Notes: generated by a model not told the origin, from the sequence alone. A DNA stretch of 64,000 nucleotides from Segatella copri (GCF_009495355.1 NZ_VZAD01000063.1:22007-86006), one strand, 5' to 3'; counted from the stretch's first letter, positions 51,667 to 59,630 are shown. Translations and numbers: made by a program.

Positions 51667-52557
51667 CTACGCAGTTTTGCGGTACTCGCTTGGAGTCTTG
51701 CCCGTCTGTGCCTTGAAAAAACGGACGAAGTGTTGGGAATACTCAAAGCCGAGGCGCTGGCTGATTTGCGTAATGCTTAAGGTTTCATCCACAAGTAGTT
51801 GGCGGGCGACCGAAAGCAGTCGATCGTTGATCAGACTCTTGGCGGTTCTGCCAGTCTCAGTCTTGACCAATTCTCCGAAATATTTGGTAGAATAGCAGCA
51901 TTTGTCGGCAAAGTAGGCTACGGTAGGCAATCCTTCACGCATCGCTTTCTTGGCAATGTATTCATCGAGCAGAGAGATGAATTTCTTGACCACCGAATGA
52001 TTAATCTCCTCGCGTGTGATAAACTGACGGTCGTAGAAGCGCAGACAGTAGTTCAGCAACAACTCGATGTTGGAAACGATGAGTTCGCGCGAATGCTTAT
52101 CTATAGGATGCTGCAGTTCCTGCTTAATCATTGAGAGCACATCACGGAAGATATTGACCTCGGCAGCGGATAAGTGTAATGCTTCGTTGCTTGTATAGTC
52201 GAAAAACTCGTATCGGGAGATGTTCTTGCCAAGCTGCGTGCGGTTGAGCAGGTCGGGATGGAAAGCCAATACCGTATATTTGGCAAGCGGAACTCCAGGA
52301 ATGGGTTCAACCTTAATCGACTGTCCTGGAGCAAAAGAGGTGACGGTCATCTCGTCAAAATCATATTCAGTTCTGCCGTATGACAATTTGCAACCCTTGT
52401 TTTCCTTCAGAAAGAGGGCGTAAAGTCCGTAGTGATGCACAGCCTCCTGTATAGGAGAGGCGTTCTCCACACGCACAACGCTTACCAGGGGATGAAGCGT
52501 TTTCACCCCAATGTAGTCGTTGAACTCCTGTATGGTATTAAAGAATAATTCCTTCAT
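51667..52557 (-). CDS. AraC-family regulator of the CMD-cupin operon
   Basis: This 296-residue regulator has a cupin-type N-terminal sensor (about 20-120) and an AraC DNA-binding domain (about 195-293) with the second-helix SITQISQRLGFEYSQHFVRF and K-T-P-S-E-Y-R end. It is first in the operon with the CMD-cupin gene, so it may regulate itself and that enzyme. The start at 52557 (MKELFFN) is placed just after the -7 box at 52584-52591; the open frame to 52605 crosses that box. Confidence 0.9.
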   Translation of the reverse strand: MKELFFNTIQEFNDYIGVKTLHPLVSVVRVENASPIQEAVHHYGLYALFLKENKGCKLSYGRTEYDFDEMTVTSFAPGQSIKVEPIPGVPLAKYTVLAFHPDLLNRTQLGKNISRYEFFDYTSNEALHLSAAEVNIFRDVLSMIKQELQHPIDKHSRELIVSNIELLLNYCLRFYDRQFITREEINHSVVKKFISLLDEYIAKKAMREGLPTVAYFADKCCYSTKYFGELVKTETGRTAKSLINDRLLSVARQLLVDETLSITQISQRLGFEYSQHFVRFFKAQTGKTPSEYRKTA

Positions 52558-52583
52558 AATCCTATGTTGTAACATTTTTTGTG

Positions 52584-52591
52584 CAAAGATA
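52584..52591 (-). promoter_or_regulatory. -7 box TATCTTTG of the AraC/CMD-cupin operon
   Basis: CAAAGATA on the plus strand, 26 bases before the ATG. Confidence 0.55.
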
Positions 52592-52651
52592 CGCACATTC
52601 TCCAAAAGAGCTTATACCTTGTTTTCGGAAGATTTTACCATTATCGGAGAT

Positions 52652-53167
52652 TTATTCCATTCTTCCATATTTCATTTCCACGCCTTCCTTATCATATTGC
52701 TTGCGCTTGCCGGTTGGTGGCTCAGTAAGTGTGATGCGAACTACAGCCGTGCGTGAAAGGGAACGTGCGATGCTCTGGTCGAAAGCATCCATGTGTTGAG
52801 GAAGGAAACGTTCACAGATTAGTCGGAGACCATGAATCTTTTCTGCATCATCGGTCACGATTTCTGCCTTTCCGAATGCAATGGCTGATTTGAATTGCAG
52901 GGTGAAACTGCCGTCTTTCGGACCAACCGTAGGCGCACAACGGGTTACGGCTGAAAGGCAAACCTCTGGATGAGCCTTGATTGCCTCCAACTTCTTGCCT
53001 TCCAAGGCACCATGAAAATACCAATTCACATTATCATCTGATGCGAGCGACAGTGGTAAACCATAAGGCTTGCCGTCTTCGTCAATGAAACTTACAGTTA
53101 TATACGGAGCCTTGTGCATTGCTTCCAATGCCCACCTACTATCCATTGCTCTTGATTTCTTTCTCAT
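52652..53167 (-). CDS. Pyridoxamine 5'-phosphate oxidase-like flavoprotein (Nim-like)
   Basis: This 171-residue split-barrel FMN protein has the PNPOx-like features YITVSFIDEDGKPYGLPLS (about 22-40), NWYFHGALEGKKLEAIKAHP (about 48-67) and S-A-I-A-F-G-K-A (about 93-100). Nim proteins of this family reduce nitroimidazoles to non-toxic amines, but close relatives have other roles, so resistance is not implied by sequence alone. It is preceded by a repeated leader with MAYPAG micro-ORF (53194-53214) and a -7 box at 53245-53252. Confidence 0.8.
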   Translation of the reverse strand: MRKKSRAMDSRWALEAMHKAPYITVSFIDEDGKPYGLPLSLASDDNVNWYFHGALEGKKLEAIKAHPEVCLSAVTRCAPTVGPKDGSFTLQFKSAIAFGKAEIVTDDAEKIHGLRLICERFLPQHMDAFDQSIARSLSRTAVVRITLTEPPTGKRKQYDKEGVEMKYGRME

Positions 53168-53193
53168 TTTTATCCTAATTAATTTGATTATTT

Positions 53194-53214
53194 TTATCCT
53201 GCAGGATAAGCCAT
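53194..53214 (-). CDS. MAYP leader micro-ORF before the Nim-like gene
   Basis: ATG-GCT-TAT-CCT-GCA-GGA-TAA encodes MAYPAG and ends 26 bases before the Nim-like start. It shares the core with 50736-50759 and 61632-61679. Confidence 0.4.
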   Translation of the reverse strand: MAYPAG

Positions 53215-53340
53215 GCTCACCTCCATATTAACGCAATATATCTGCAAAAATACAAAAAATATTCAGAAAAGTGATTATATGGATGGATTTTGTTTGCAGG
53301 ACGAACTTGATTTGACCTTATTTATAAGCTCGAGGGGGCA
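53204..53340 (-). repeat. Dispersed promoter/leader repeat, copy A
   Basis: This segment resembles 61669-61803 along its length (by eye roughly 80 percent), including AATATATCTGCAAAAATAC and ATTTTGTTTGCAGG. It contains a -7 box TATTTTTG (plus-strand CAAAAATA, 53245-53252) pointing to the Nim-like gene. The remainder of the gap up to 53489 shows no gene. Confidence 0.7.
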
Positions 53341-53489
53341 TAGGTAACTACTCCCTATGGGCGTGAGGAGTACATTTAACATCTTGTTCTTTAAATTTAT
53401 CCAAAATTCAGCTTATTTTTTACTTCAGTATCTTTTGAAGGTCTTAATATTGTGAGTACGACATTAATGTAAAATAAAATAATGGAATT

Positions 53490-54455
53490 ATGAGAAGATT
53501 ATTTATAAGTCTGATGCTGACTTTGACAGCATTTATCGTTAACGCCCAACCTTCTGCCATCGCTCCACGCGATTATCAGCAGATGCTGAAGAAGGGAATC
53601 GATGTTGATTGGTGGGGAAGAAGTGAGAAAAATAAATATGGTGCCTATTCGGAGACGGCAGTTAAGAGATTTGCACAGCAAGGTATCAAGCATGTAAGAT
53701 TCCGTTTGCATCATTATCATTTTACTGATGAGGATTTCAAGAGACTGTTTTCGCAGATAAATACCTGCATGCAGTATGAGCTGATTCCGATTATAGCCTT
53801 CTCTGCAAAGCCTTACAAGGAGAATCCGAATACTGGGGAGCATGAGAAAGTTGTAAAGTGGTGGAAGATAATGGCTGAAAGATGTAAGAATCTCTCACCA
53901 TTAGTTTCGTTTAATCTGATTGTAGAGCCTTCGGATCAAGTAAAAAAAGATGTGGCGGAACTTAACTCCCTTTATGAGGATTGTGTTACGGCTATTCGCA
54001 AGACTAATCCTAAGCGAATCGTCTTTATAGCACCTCCGAAACTGTCTCATCCAGAAGGCCTTAAAGATTTGAAGATTCCTTCGATGGGAAATGGCTATCT
54101 GATGGCTGAATGGCATTTCTATGCTGCTGGTCCCAGCAAGTCAAACGACAAAAAACGCTGGACTACTGGCACGGCAGAGGAAAAGCAAAAGATAAAGAAA
54201 AGCATCAAGGTGGCAGTTGATTGGCAAAAGGAAACTGGTATTTACACCTGGGTTGGGGCTTGGATGCCTGGCGCTTATAACAAAGACGATAATTACAGTG
54301 TAAAGGAACAGACTGAATTTGCATCATTCATGACCCAGCAGCTTGATAAATATGGAGTTCCTTTCGCCATTAATGCCGATCATCATTTTTATGATTATAA
54401 GGCTGAACAATGGATTCCCAAATATAAAGATTTGTTGAATACAATATTTATGTGA
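53490..54455 (+). CDS. Secreted GH5-like (cellulase fold) protein
   Basis: This 321-residue protein has a signal peptide (about 1-19) and a TIM-barrel domain of the GH5/cellulase type: G-I-D-V-D-W-W-G (about 36-43), H-V-R-F-R-L-H-H (about 70-77), FNLIVEPSD (about 141-149, the acid/base Glu region normally N-E-P) and A-E-W-H-F-Y (about 206-211). The nucleophile position expected near V-G-A-W-M-P-G (about 252-258) shows no Glu. It may be a variant or inactive enzyme, or use a shifted residue. It is probably exported to the periplasm. A hairpin terminator follows. Confidence 0.82.
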   Translation: MRRLFISLMLTLTAFIVNAQPSAIAPRDYQQMLKKGIDVDWWGRSEKNKYGAYSETAVKRFAQQGIKHVRFRLHHYHFTDEDFKRLFSQINTCMQYELIPIIAFSAKPYKENPNTGEHEKVVKWWKIMAERCKNLSPLVSFNLIVEPSDQVKKDVAELNSLYEDCVTAIRKTNPKRIVFIAPPKLSHPEGLKDLKIPSMGNGYLMAEWHFYAAGPSKSNDKKRWTTGTAEEKQKIKKSIKVAVDWQKETGIYTWVGAWMPGAYNKDDNYSVKEQTEFASFMTQQLDKYGVPFAINADHHFYDYKAEQWIPKYKDLLNTIFM

Positions 54456-54473
54456 TATTTAAATGATTTTTTT

Positions 54474-54505
54474 AGTAAAGAGCGACCTGAAGGCCGCTCT
54501 TTACT
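54474..54505 (+). terminator. Terminator after the GH5-like gene
   Basis: AGTAAAGAGCG (54474-54484) pairs perfectly with CGCTCTTTACT (54495-54505) around a 10-base loop, with T-tracts before it. Confidence 0.75.
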
Positions 54506-54556
54506 AATGCTTATACTTTGCCTTGCTGAAAGGATTGTCCTGTTATAGCAGGTTCT

Positions 54557-54617
54557 TATGGTCATAATCTCATGAGCCACCTATCCAAACATCATATGTC
54601 GGTGCGTCCTGAGTCAT
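54557..54617 (-). pseudogene. 5' remnant of a second RNase H-like gene
   Basis: The minus strand reads MTQDAPTYDVWIGGS then TGA. It corresponds to the first 15 codons of the intact gene at 55877-56470 (MTQDTTTYYVWIGGS), and homology continues past the stop for about 15 bases. It is a truncated duplicate. Confidence 0.8.
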
Positions 54618-54627
54618 GGCAAAACAA

Positions 54628-55020
54628 CTACTCTTCGTCTATGCGCTCAATTTTGAATATGACTGGCCTTGTTCCGTCAGAACAACAGCAAATCATTTCG
54701 TTTTCACGCTTCATCCACCCCTTCATGATTGAACCACCTTGCAGTCCGGTGTATATATATCGTGAAATAGCATCCCATGCCTCAGAGCAATGTGGCATTT
54801 TCGGACCTCCAGCTACCGTGTTCGGGTCAGCGGATGTTTTGACGAGCGTATTCAATCCTCCATGCCAGAAATGGTCGTTCTCTTCGTCACGCTCAAAGAT
54901 AAACTCATCGCCAACATTGTAGCATGGACACATTCCTGCTTTAGGGTCGGCGCAATACTTCTCCTGTAGTTCCGGATAGATTTTCTTGTCTATAACGGTC
55001 ACTTTTACTTGATGCTTCAT
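54628..55020 (-). CDS. TIGR04076 family protein
   Basis: This small 130-residue cytoplasmic protein belongs to TIGR04076, a family of unknown function. Cysteines occur as MCPCYNVGDEF (about 30-40), P-H-C-S-E-A-W-D-A (about 75-83) and M-I-C-C-C-S-D-G-T-R-P-V (about 108-119), a pattern suggesting metal binding. It is probably the last gene of the repair-flavoured operon, 21 bases after the GNAT gene. Confidence 0.85.
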   Translation of the reverse strand: MKHQVKVTVIDKKIYPELQEKYCADPKAGMCPCYNVGDEFIFERDEENDHFWHGGLNTLVKTSADPNTVAGGPKMPHCSEAWDAISRYIYTGLQGGSIMKGWMKRENEMICCCSDGTRPVIFKIERIDEE

Positions 55021-55041
55021 ATTCTTTTTAATTTATTTTAA

Positions 55042-55554
55042 TCATTTGTACTTAAACACTTTCACCATATCCTTGTCGCCACCTACGAGCTGGCTACATT
55101 TATTCAACATACCTGTATCGACGAAACTGCATTTCTCCATGACTCTTCCCGATGCAGGATTGCCTGTAAAATGGTCTGCCCAGATGTTTTCGAAATGCTT
55201 CACTTGGATGCAGTAGTCGAGCATCAGCTTCAAGGCTTCGGTGCAGATTCCTTTATTCCAATAAGGCTTACCTACCCAGTAACCCACCTCGCAGTCGTTT
55301 TCTCCGATAGGGATGTTGCTGGTTTCATGGGTGTAGTAGCCGATGCAGCCGATAGCCTCGCCTGTCTCTTTCAACACAATCGCCCATGTCGTTTCGTTAT
55401 GGAAGAATGTCCGGATTATCTCTCGACTTTCTTCTACAGACTTATGTGTCGGCCATCCAGCACGTGGTCCTACGTCAGGGTCGGAGGCGTACTTGAAGAG
55501 CGCCTCTGCATCCGATTCCTGCCAATATCGAAGTAAAATTCTTTCTGTTTCCAT
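55042..55554 (-). CDS. GNAT-family acetyltransferase (RimJ/RimL-like)
   Basis: This 170-residue acetyltransferase begins METERILLRYW and shows the GNAT core: AIVLKETGEAIGCIGYY (about 58-74) and the acetyl-CoA region V-G-Y-W-V-G-K-P-Y-W-N-K-G-I-C-T-E-A-L (about 90-108), followed by N-x-A-S-G-R-V-M-E-K-C-S-F (about 132-144). It may acetylate a protein N-terminus or a small molecule. A second copy of this gene is split into fragments at 59631-59819 and 57837-57998. Confidence 0.92.
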   Translation of the reverse strand: METERILLRYWQESDAEALFKYASDPDVGPRAGWPTHKSVEESREIIRTFFHNETTWAIVLKETGEAIGCIGYYTHETSNIPIGENDCEVGYWVGKPYWNKGICTEALKLMLDYCIQVKHFENIWADHFTGNPASGRVMEKCSFVDTGMLNKCSQLVGGDKDMVKVFKYK

Positions 55555-55583
55555 CAGATTATTTCAATGAAATTCTTCGTTCT

Positions 55584-55880
55584 TTATTTTATTATTATCC
55601 ATTCATTCAGTTTATCCTCTCTGATAATCTTAGGCTGAGCCTTGCCAGCGAGAATGAGAATCTTCTTGCCATTACGATAAATATGAAGCTGTCGTGAGCG
55701 AACCACGGCTGTCAACTCCTCATCGTTCTGCATGGCTTGCCAGATAGGATAATATACTCCCTCAGGTTCAAACAACTTCTTTTGAAGATGTGAACAGAGG
55801 TTTGTTGTATCAATTGTCATAGCCGCTTGTGCGCCACCGTTCACGATGACTACTTTATCTTTGTATTCCATATTTTTCAT
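55584..55880 (-). CDS. Small protein of unknown function
   Basis: This 98-residue protein has no signal peptide or membrane segment. It begins MKNMEYKDKVVIVNGGAQ and ends basic and hydrophobic; the centre reads LFEPEGVYYPIWQAMQND. I do not recognise the family. Its ATG overlaps the stop of the RNase H-like gene by 4 bases (55877-55880), so the two are translated together, suggesting a joint role. Confidence 0.7.
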   Translation of the reverse strand: MKNMEYKDKVVIVNGGAQAAMTIDTTNLCSHLQKKLFEPEGVYYPIWQAMQNDEELTAVVRSRQLHIYRNGKKILILAGKAQPKIIREDKLNEWIIIK

Positions 55881-56470
55881 TTGTTTTTCTGGTGAAATTC
55901 CTTCCTTGTCTTAGCCATTGCTTCCGTAGCCATGTCATGGGTTTCTATCAGCAATGGGCTTTTGTGATATTGCACAATCTTAACTCCAACAGAGTTGTGC
56001 CTTTTCTTTTCCTCGATGCATTGAATGATCAAGTCGGAGTTGGCTCTCGCCTTCCTCCCTCGCGACTCGGCAGAGATTGCAAGCGAGTTTGCATCTTTGC
56101 TCTCGCTGCTCGTTCGGTTGGCTGATTTAGCCATTGGAGTCTTGTCAAAGTTCTGAATGTAGGCGGCATTGGTCAGGAAGAGAATGTCGGAACCTTCAGG
56201 GATTTCCTGCATTACCTTCACCATGAGGGTTAGCATCATGCGGAACTCTGTGGTGTGCGTGTCGCTGATTACATCACGACTGATGATATTGCCGTTATGC
56301 TGACCTTTGGTCTTCTTCTGTCGCGACTCGGCAGAGTTCAAACAAGTTTGACTCTGCTCTCGCTGCTCCATCAGTTCAATCACAACGGCAGCACCACCAG
56401 CTCGCTCTTTATGGCCATAATCACATGAGCCACCTATCCAAACGTAATATGTAGTTGTATCTTGTGTCAT
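55877..56470 (-). CDS. RNase H-like protein with two palindromic insertions
   Basis: The 197-residue protein resembles an RNase H fold: a first strand VWIGGSCDYGHKERAGGAAV (about 10-29), D-T-H-T-T-E-F-R-M-M-L (about 70-80, the Glu helix), D-I-L-F-L-T-N-A-A-Y-I (about 95-105, where D is T-N instead of T-D) and a last helix ETHDMATEAMAKTRKEF. Some acidic residues of true RNase H are replaced (G-G-S for D-G-S, T-N for T-D), so catalysis is uncertain. Two in-frame segments ending S-A-E-S-R (about 34-50 and 118-136) derive from palindromic DNA elements at 56320-56367 and 56060-56111. Confidence 0.65.
   Translation of the reverse strand: MTQDTTTYYVWIGGSCDYGHKERAGGAAVVIELMEQREQSQTCLNSAESRQKKTKGQHNGNIISRDVISDTHTTEFRMMLTLMVKVMQEIPEGSDILFLTNAAYIQNFDKTPMAKSANRTSSESKDANSLAISAESRGRKARANSDLIIQCIEEKKRHNSVGVKIVQYHKSPLLIETHDMATEAMAKTRKEFHQKNK
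56060..56111. repeat. Palindromic insertion element, copy 2
   Basis: The arms near GCAGAGATTGCAA and TTTGCATCTTTGC pair. The ends TCGCGACTCGGCAGAG and CTCTCGCTGCTC match copy 1. The element is read in frame within the RNase H-like gene. Confidence 0.75.
56320..56367. repeat. Palindromic insertion element, copy 1
   Basis: TCGCGACTCGGCAGAG and CTCTGCTCTCGCTGCTC flank an inner stem TTCAAAC/GTTTGA. It is 48 bases (16 codons) and lies in the same gene and orientation as copy 2. Confidence 0.75.
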
Positions 56471-56472
56471 AA

Positions 56473-57153
56473 TTATTTTATCTTCAATGTCCGCAGATAT
56501 TCCTTCTGCTCGGGCGTGATTCTGTAGCTCTCGATGGCCTTCTGGATGGACTTATTATGCGTCCAGGGAGCAAGGCGGCGTTGCTCGATGTAGGGAATCG
56601 CCTGGTCCCATTGCTTGGCAAGAGCCGTGGCGAAGAACCAAGCAACCATCATCTTTACGTAATACTCTTCGCTCCTTACTGATGCAGGAATTTCAAGATA
56701 TTCTGCCTTGAAGTCTTTATCCAGGTAATGAGACATAAGTGTCTCTATTCCAAATCGACAAGTATAAACGTGTGACGATTTACTCCAAGTCTTGATCTTC
56801 GCCAATAGCTCCTTCTTGTGTTTGGCAAATACCTTCGGAGACATGATGTCGCAAACTGCCCAGTTGTCCACGAATGGCAGGAATTTCTCAGTAAGACGAA
56901 TGCATTCCTCGTAGTCCTTCACCTCGGAAATGAGGAGACCGTGAAGCATGTTCTCATCGTAGTATTCGTGAGGAAGCTGATGAAGGAATTCCTTGCATTC
57001 TGCCTCCTTTGTAAACTCTTTTGCGAACTTGCGAAGCACGGGCACACGAATGCCTATGAAACTTTCCTCAGGCACTCCCGGTGTCAGTTTGGCCAGGAAA
57101 GCAGCATACTGCTTATCCTGCATGGCGAACAGTCTTTCTTGAAGTGAAGTCAT
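56473..57153 (-). CDS. DNA alkylation repair protein (AlkD-like HEAT repeats)
   Basis: This 226-residue all-helical protein matches the AlkD-type DNA glycosylase family, which removes bulky alkylated bases. Features: VPVLRKFAKEF (about 38-48), LPHEYYDENMLHGLLI (about 59-74), FVDNWAVCDIMSP (about 93-105; W and D of the active groove) and MMVAWFFATALAKQ (about 167-180). It lies 2 bases after the AlkZ-related gene and 2 bases before the RNase H-like gene, in a compact operon. Confidence 0.9.
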   Translation of the reverse strand: MTSLQERLFAMQDKQYAAFLAKLTPGVPEESFIGIRVPVLRKFAKEFTKEAECKEFLHQLPHEYYDENMLHGLLISEVKDYEECIRLTEKFLPFVDNWAVCDIMSPKVFAKHKKELLAKIKTWSKSSHVYTCRFGIETLMSHYLDKDFKAEYLEIPASVRSEEYYVKMMVAWFFATALAKQWDQAIPYIEQRRLAPWTHNKSIQKAIESYRITPEQKEYLRTLKIK

Positions 57154-57155
57154 TT

Positions 57156-57830
57156 TTATCCAATTAATTTGATAATCTGTTTATCCGAAGCATCAGGCAG
57201 GATTTCTTTCAGATGTTCGAAAATCCTCTGATAAGATTCCAGGGGAGTTCGGTTGCATTGGCAAGCCTCCCTGCCATAGAGATCTTCGGGAGTATTGAGC
57301 AGCGACCATCCCCAGCCATATTCGTGATTGTGCTTGTCGCGAGGGTAGATAAAATCCTCGGTCACGATGTAAGTCGCCATTTCCAGTCGGGTGAGATAAC
57401 CGTCAAACTTGCTTCTCATTCCCTTTCCTGCAAAACCGCAGGCTGCTCGAAGTTCTCTTGTGATGAGACTACCGGTAGATTGAAGCGTACTGAGAATGGC
57501 TCCTTCTATCGATTCTTCATCCGGACGGGGGTATTTGCTTCTTCTGTAGTTACAGAAGTCCGGCCACCATTCCTCGCTGATGAATCCCGCTTTCTTGTTA
57601 AAGAACTTTCCGTACATACATGGCATTTCCTGCACGATCTCGCCCTTCCATTTCCAAAGCGGCCAGTCCCAACCGCCTTCAGTAAGTCTTACGTAACCGC
57701 AGTCTTCTGCTACGATGTCTTCGGCAGAGAAGCCTTCAATGCCGCTATCAAGAAGAGGGAGGAAGCCGATTTTCTGAATCAGCTCCATCATGCCTGTTGC
57801 TGAATATATTTCTGGAAAAGTCATGTTCAT
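57156..57830 (-). CDS. AlkZ-related (YcaQ-like) protein
   Basis: The 224-residue protein has the winged-helix pattern of AlkZ-related proteins, shorter than the about 400-residue AlkZ/YcaQ interstrand-crosslink glycosylases: GFLPLLDSGIEGFSAEDI (about 22-39), W-D-W-P-L-W-K-W-K-G-E-I-V (about 54-66), I-L-S-T-L-Q-S-T-G-S-L-I-T (about 112-124) and G-W-G-W-S-L-L-N-T-P-E (about 173-183). The glycosylase QxQ motif was not found. It starts 6 bases after the GNAT C-terminal remnant, so it was formerly behind that gene in one operon. Confidence 0.75.
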   Translation of the reverse strand: MNMTFPEIYSATGMMELIQKIGFLPLLDSGIEGFSAEDIVAEDCGYVRLTEGGWDWPLWKWKGEIVQEMPCMYGKFFNKKAGFISEEWWPDFCNYRRSKYPRPDEESIEGAILSTLQSTGSLITRELRAACGFAGKGMRSKFDGYLTRLEMATYIVTEDFIYPRDKHNHEYGWGWSLLNTPEDLYGREACQCNRTPLESYQRIFEHLKEILPDASDKQIIKLIG

Positions 57831-57836
57831 TTATTT

Positions 57837-57998
57837 TTATCCTTTATACTTAAACACTTTAACCATATCCTTGTCGCCACCCACAAGCTGGCTGCATCTG
57901 TTCAGCATTCCGGTGTCAGAGAAACCGCATTTCTCCATGACTCTTCCCGATGCAGGATTGCCTGTAAAATGGTCTGCCCAGATGTTTTCGAAATGTTT
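57837..57998 (-). pseudogene. C-terminal fragment of a second GNAT gene
   Basis: Codons from KHFENIWADHFTGNPASGRV to VFKYKG match residues 119-170 of the intact GNAT protein (55042-55554). Upstream homology ends 3 bases from the AbiEii stop codon. The missing N-terminal half is at 59643-59819. Confidence 0.92.
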
Positions 57999-58001
57999 CT
58001 T

Positions 58002-58832
58002 TCATTCAAATCTGATCATTTTTGCAAGTTCCATAAAATAGTCATTCGACCAAATATCCAACTCTTTGGGATTCCTGACAAAAGGCAACACGTCTGCCTT
58101 TATTTGATTCATGTCTGCCGTGGCAAGTCTTTCATTTAGTTTTTGAAGGAACGTCTCCTTGTCAAGCTCTTCGTGATTGAACTGTAAGGCTCTTTCGCAT
58201 AAGTGAGTAAAGTCAAGAGGAACATTGTGGCGAACATACCATTCGAAGTCATACCAATCACGTCCCTTGACTCTGTTCTTCCAGGCACGATACACCAGTG
58301 CATGCATCTTTCCTGCAAAGAGGGCTGGCAAAGTGAAACATCGTGTCATGAAAGATTGGGGGAGCAGAAGCAACTTCTGTTCTGTTTGGTATTTCAAAGG
58401 AGGTTGAGTATCAACTTCAATCTTGATCTTAACAGATTTCTCAGTTTGGAATGTAATATCATATACATCTGTGTTGTCTTTCAGAAAGGCAGACTCCACT
58501 TTGCCAAAGTTCTTTTTGTCCTTCTTTCTGATCTCAACCTCTCTACCCATCATAGCGAATTGGTCAATGATGGGCTGAAAATAATGTGTAAAATCAAAGT
58601 TTTCATTCGGAGCAAGCAGGGAAAAATCCATATCCTCAGAGAAACGATGCAATCCATGGAATATACGCAGACATGTTCCACCATAGAAAGCTGCCTCGTT
58701 GAAAAAGCCACCATTGTAAAGACCAGAAAGAATAATCTGCTGGTTGACCTCAAAGATAGCATTGCGCTTTTGCAGCTCGGTCGTTATGTCATAGCTCGAA
58801 AGCATTTGATTGAATATCTCGTTTGTATTCAT
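58002..58832 (-). CDS. AbiEii-type nucleotidyltransferase toxin
   Basis: This 276-residue member of the AbiEii nucleotidyltransferase family is the toxin of a type IV toxin-antitoxin and phage abortive infection pair. The motif GGTCLRIFHG (51-60) and R-F-S-E-D-M-D-F-S-L (about 63-72) match G-G-x-x-L-R ... D-x-D. A later F-T-L-P-A-L-F-A-G-K-M-H-A region (about 166-178) is also typical. Its start overlaps the antitoxin stop by 4 bases (58829-58832). The stop codon lies directly at the junction with the GNAT fragment. Confidence 0.93.
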   Translation of the reverse strand: MNTNEIFNQMLSSYDITTELQKRNAIFEVNQQIILSGLYNGGFFNEAAFYGGTCLRIFHGLHRFSEDMDFSLLAPNENFDFTHYFQPIIDQFAMMGREVEIRKKDKKNFGKVESAFLKDNTDVYDITFQTEKSVKIKIEVDTQPPLKYQTEQKLLLLPQSFMTRCFTLPALFAGKMHALVYRAWKNRVKGRDWYDFEWYVRHNVPLDFTHLCERALQFNHEELDKETFLQKLNERLATADMNQIKADVLPFVRNPKELDIWSNDYFMELAKMIRFE

Positions 58833-59455
58833 TTCCTTAAATATTTAATTAGAGTTTCTATGGATTTAGACTTTTTTCCAACCTGAGCATATCGCTCAAA
58901 TATACTTATGTCCATATTCCTGAAATCATCTATTTCCATTCGGATGTCCTCCTCCAAATAGTTCTCTACCTCCTTCAGGTAACGTAAATTAACCTTCGGA
59001 GAATTTGCGATTAAGTCACAGAGAGCTTTTTCTGGTGTTGCCATCAGAAAGGCGTAACTCTGCATATTGATGCTTGTAATCCCTATTGAAAAGGCTTCTC
59101 TTGACATGTTCTTATACTCAAAACGCCCGACAGGAGTATCAAAACTACGGGAGTGCTTTAGTGTCATAGACAGAGTAGTATAAACAGCTTCTGGTATTAA
59201 TCCATAATAACGTAAGGCTGTCTGCATAGACACATACGAAGGAGCATAAAGATGATTGGCTATCAGTTCTGTGGATAGAGCAACACGAGACACATTTGGG
59301 GCTACCACATAAAGCCCCTTCTTGAGTCGGATAATTTTATGAGCCGCCTCAAGACTGCGTACTTTCTGATTCCCTGCTTCAATGTTTGTAAACAATGAAG
59401 CTATAGCTGAAGTACTGACTGGTATGTTACCTATATGTTCTAAATCCATTATCAT
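58829..59455 (-). CDS. AbiEi-type antitoxin with winged-helix N-terminus
   Basis: This 208-residue AbiEi protein has an N-terminal DNA-binding part (about 1-60; ends LKKGLYVVAP) and the AbiEi C-terminal domain (N-H-L-Y-A-P-S-Y-V-S-M-Q-T-A-L-R-Y-Y-G-L-I-P-E in outline, about 65-88; then T-P-E-K-A-L-C-D-L, about 139-147). It represses its own operon and blocks the toxin in known examples. The start is at 59455 or 59449 (MDLEHIG); a -7 box at 59460-59467 ends only a few bases upstream, so the transcript is probably leaderless. Confidence 0.92.
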   Translation of the reverse strand: MIMDLEHIGNIPVSTSAIASLFTNIEAGNQKVRSLEAAHKIIRLKKGLYVVAPNVSRVALSTELIANHLYAPSYVSMQTALRYYGLIPEAVYTTLSMTLKHSRSFDTPVGRFEYKNMSREAFSIGITSINMQSYAFLMATPEKALCDLIANSPKVNLRYLKEVENYLEEDIRMEIDDFRNMDISIFERYAQVGKKSKSIETLIKYLRK

Positions 59456-59459
59456 GGTG

Positions 59460-59467
59460 CAAAAATA
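59460..59467 (-). promoter_or_regulatory. -7 box TATTTTTG of the AbiE operon
   Basis: CAAAAATA on the plus strand, 4 bases before the first possible ATG. Confidence 0.6.
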
Positions 59468-59630
59468 GTAAAATTTGGAATAGAAAATGAACTTTTATCT
59501 GCTTTTCTGTTCTATTTTTGGCTATTTTAACAAGTTGCTTAGTTAGACCGCTAAACATTGATGCAGAAATCAAGCTACATACTCCGAGTCTGAATAGTGC
59601 TCCTGTTCCATAGCATTCTCATTGTCCACA

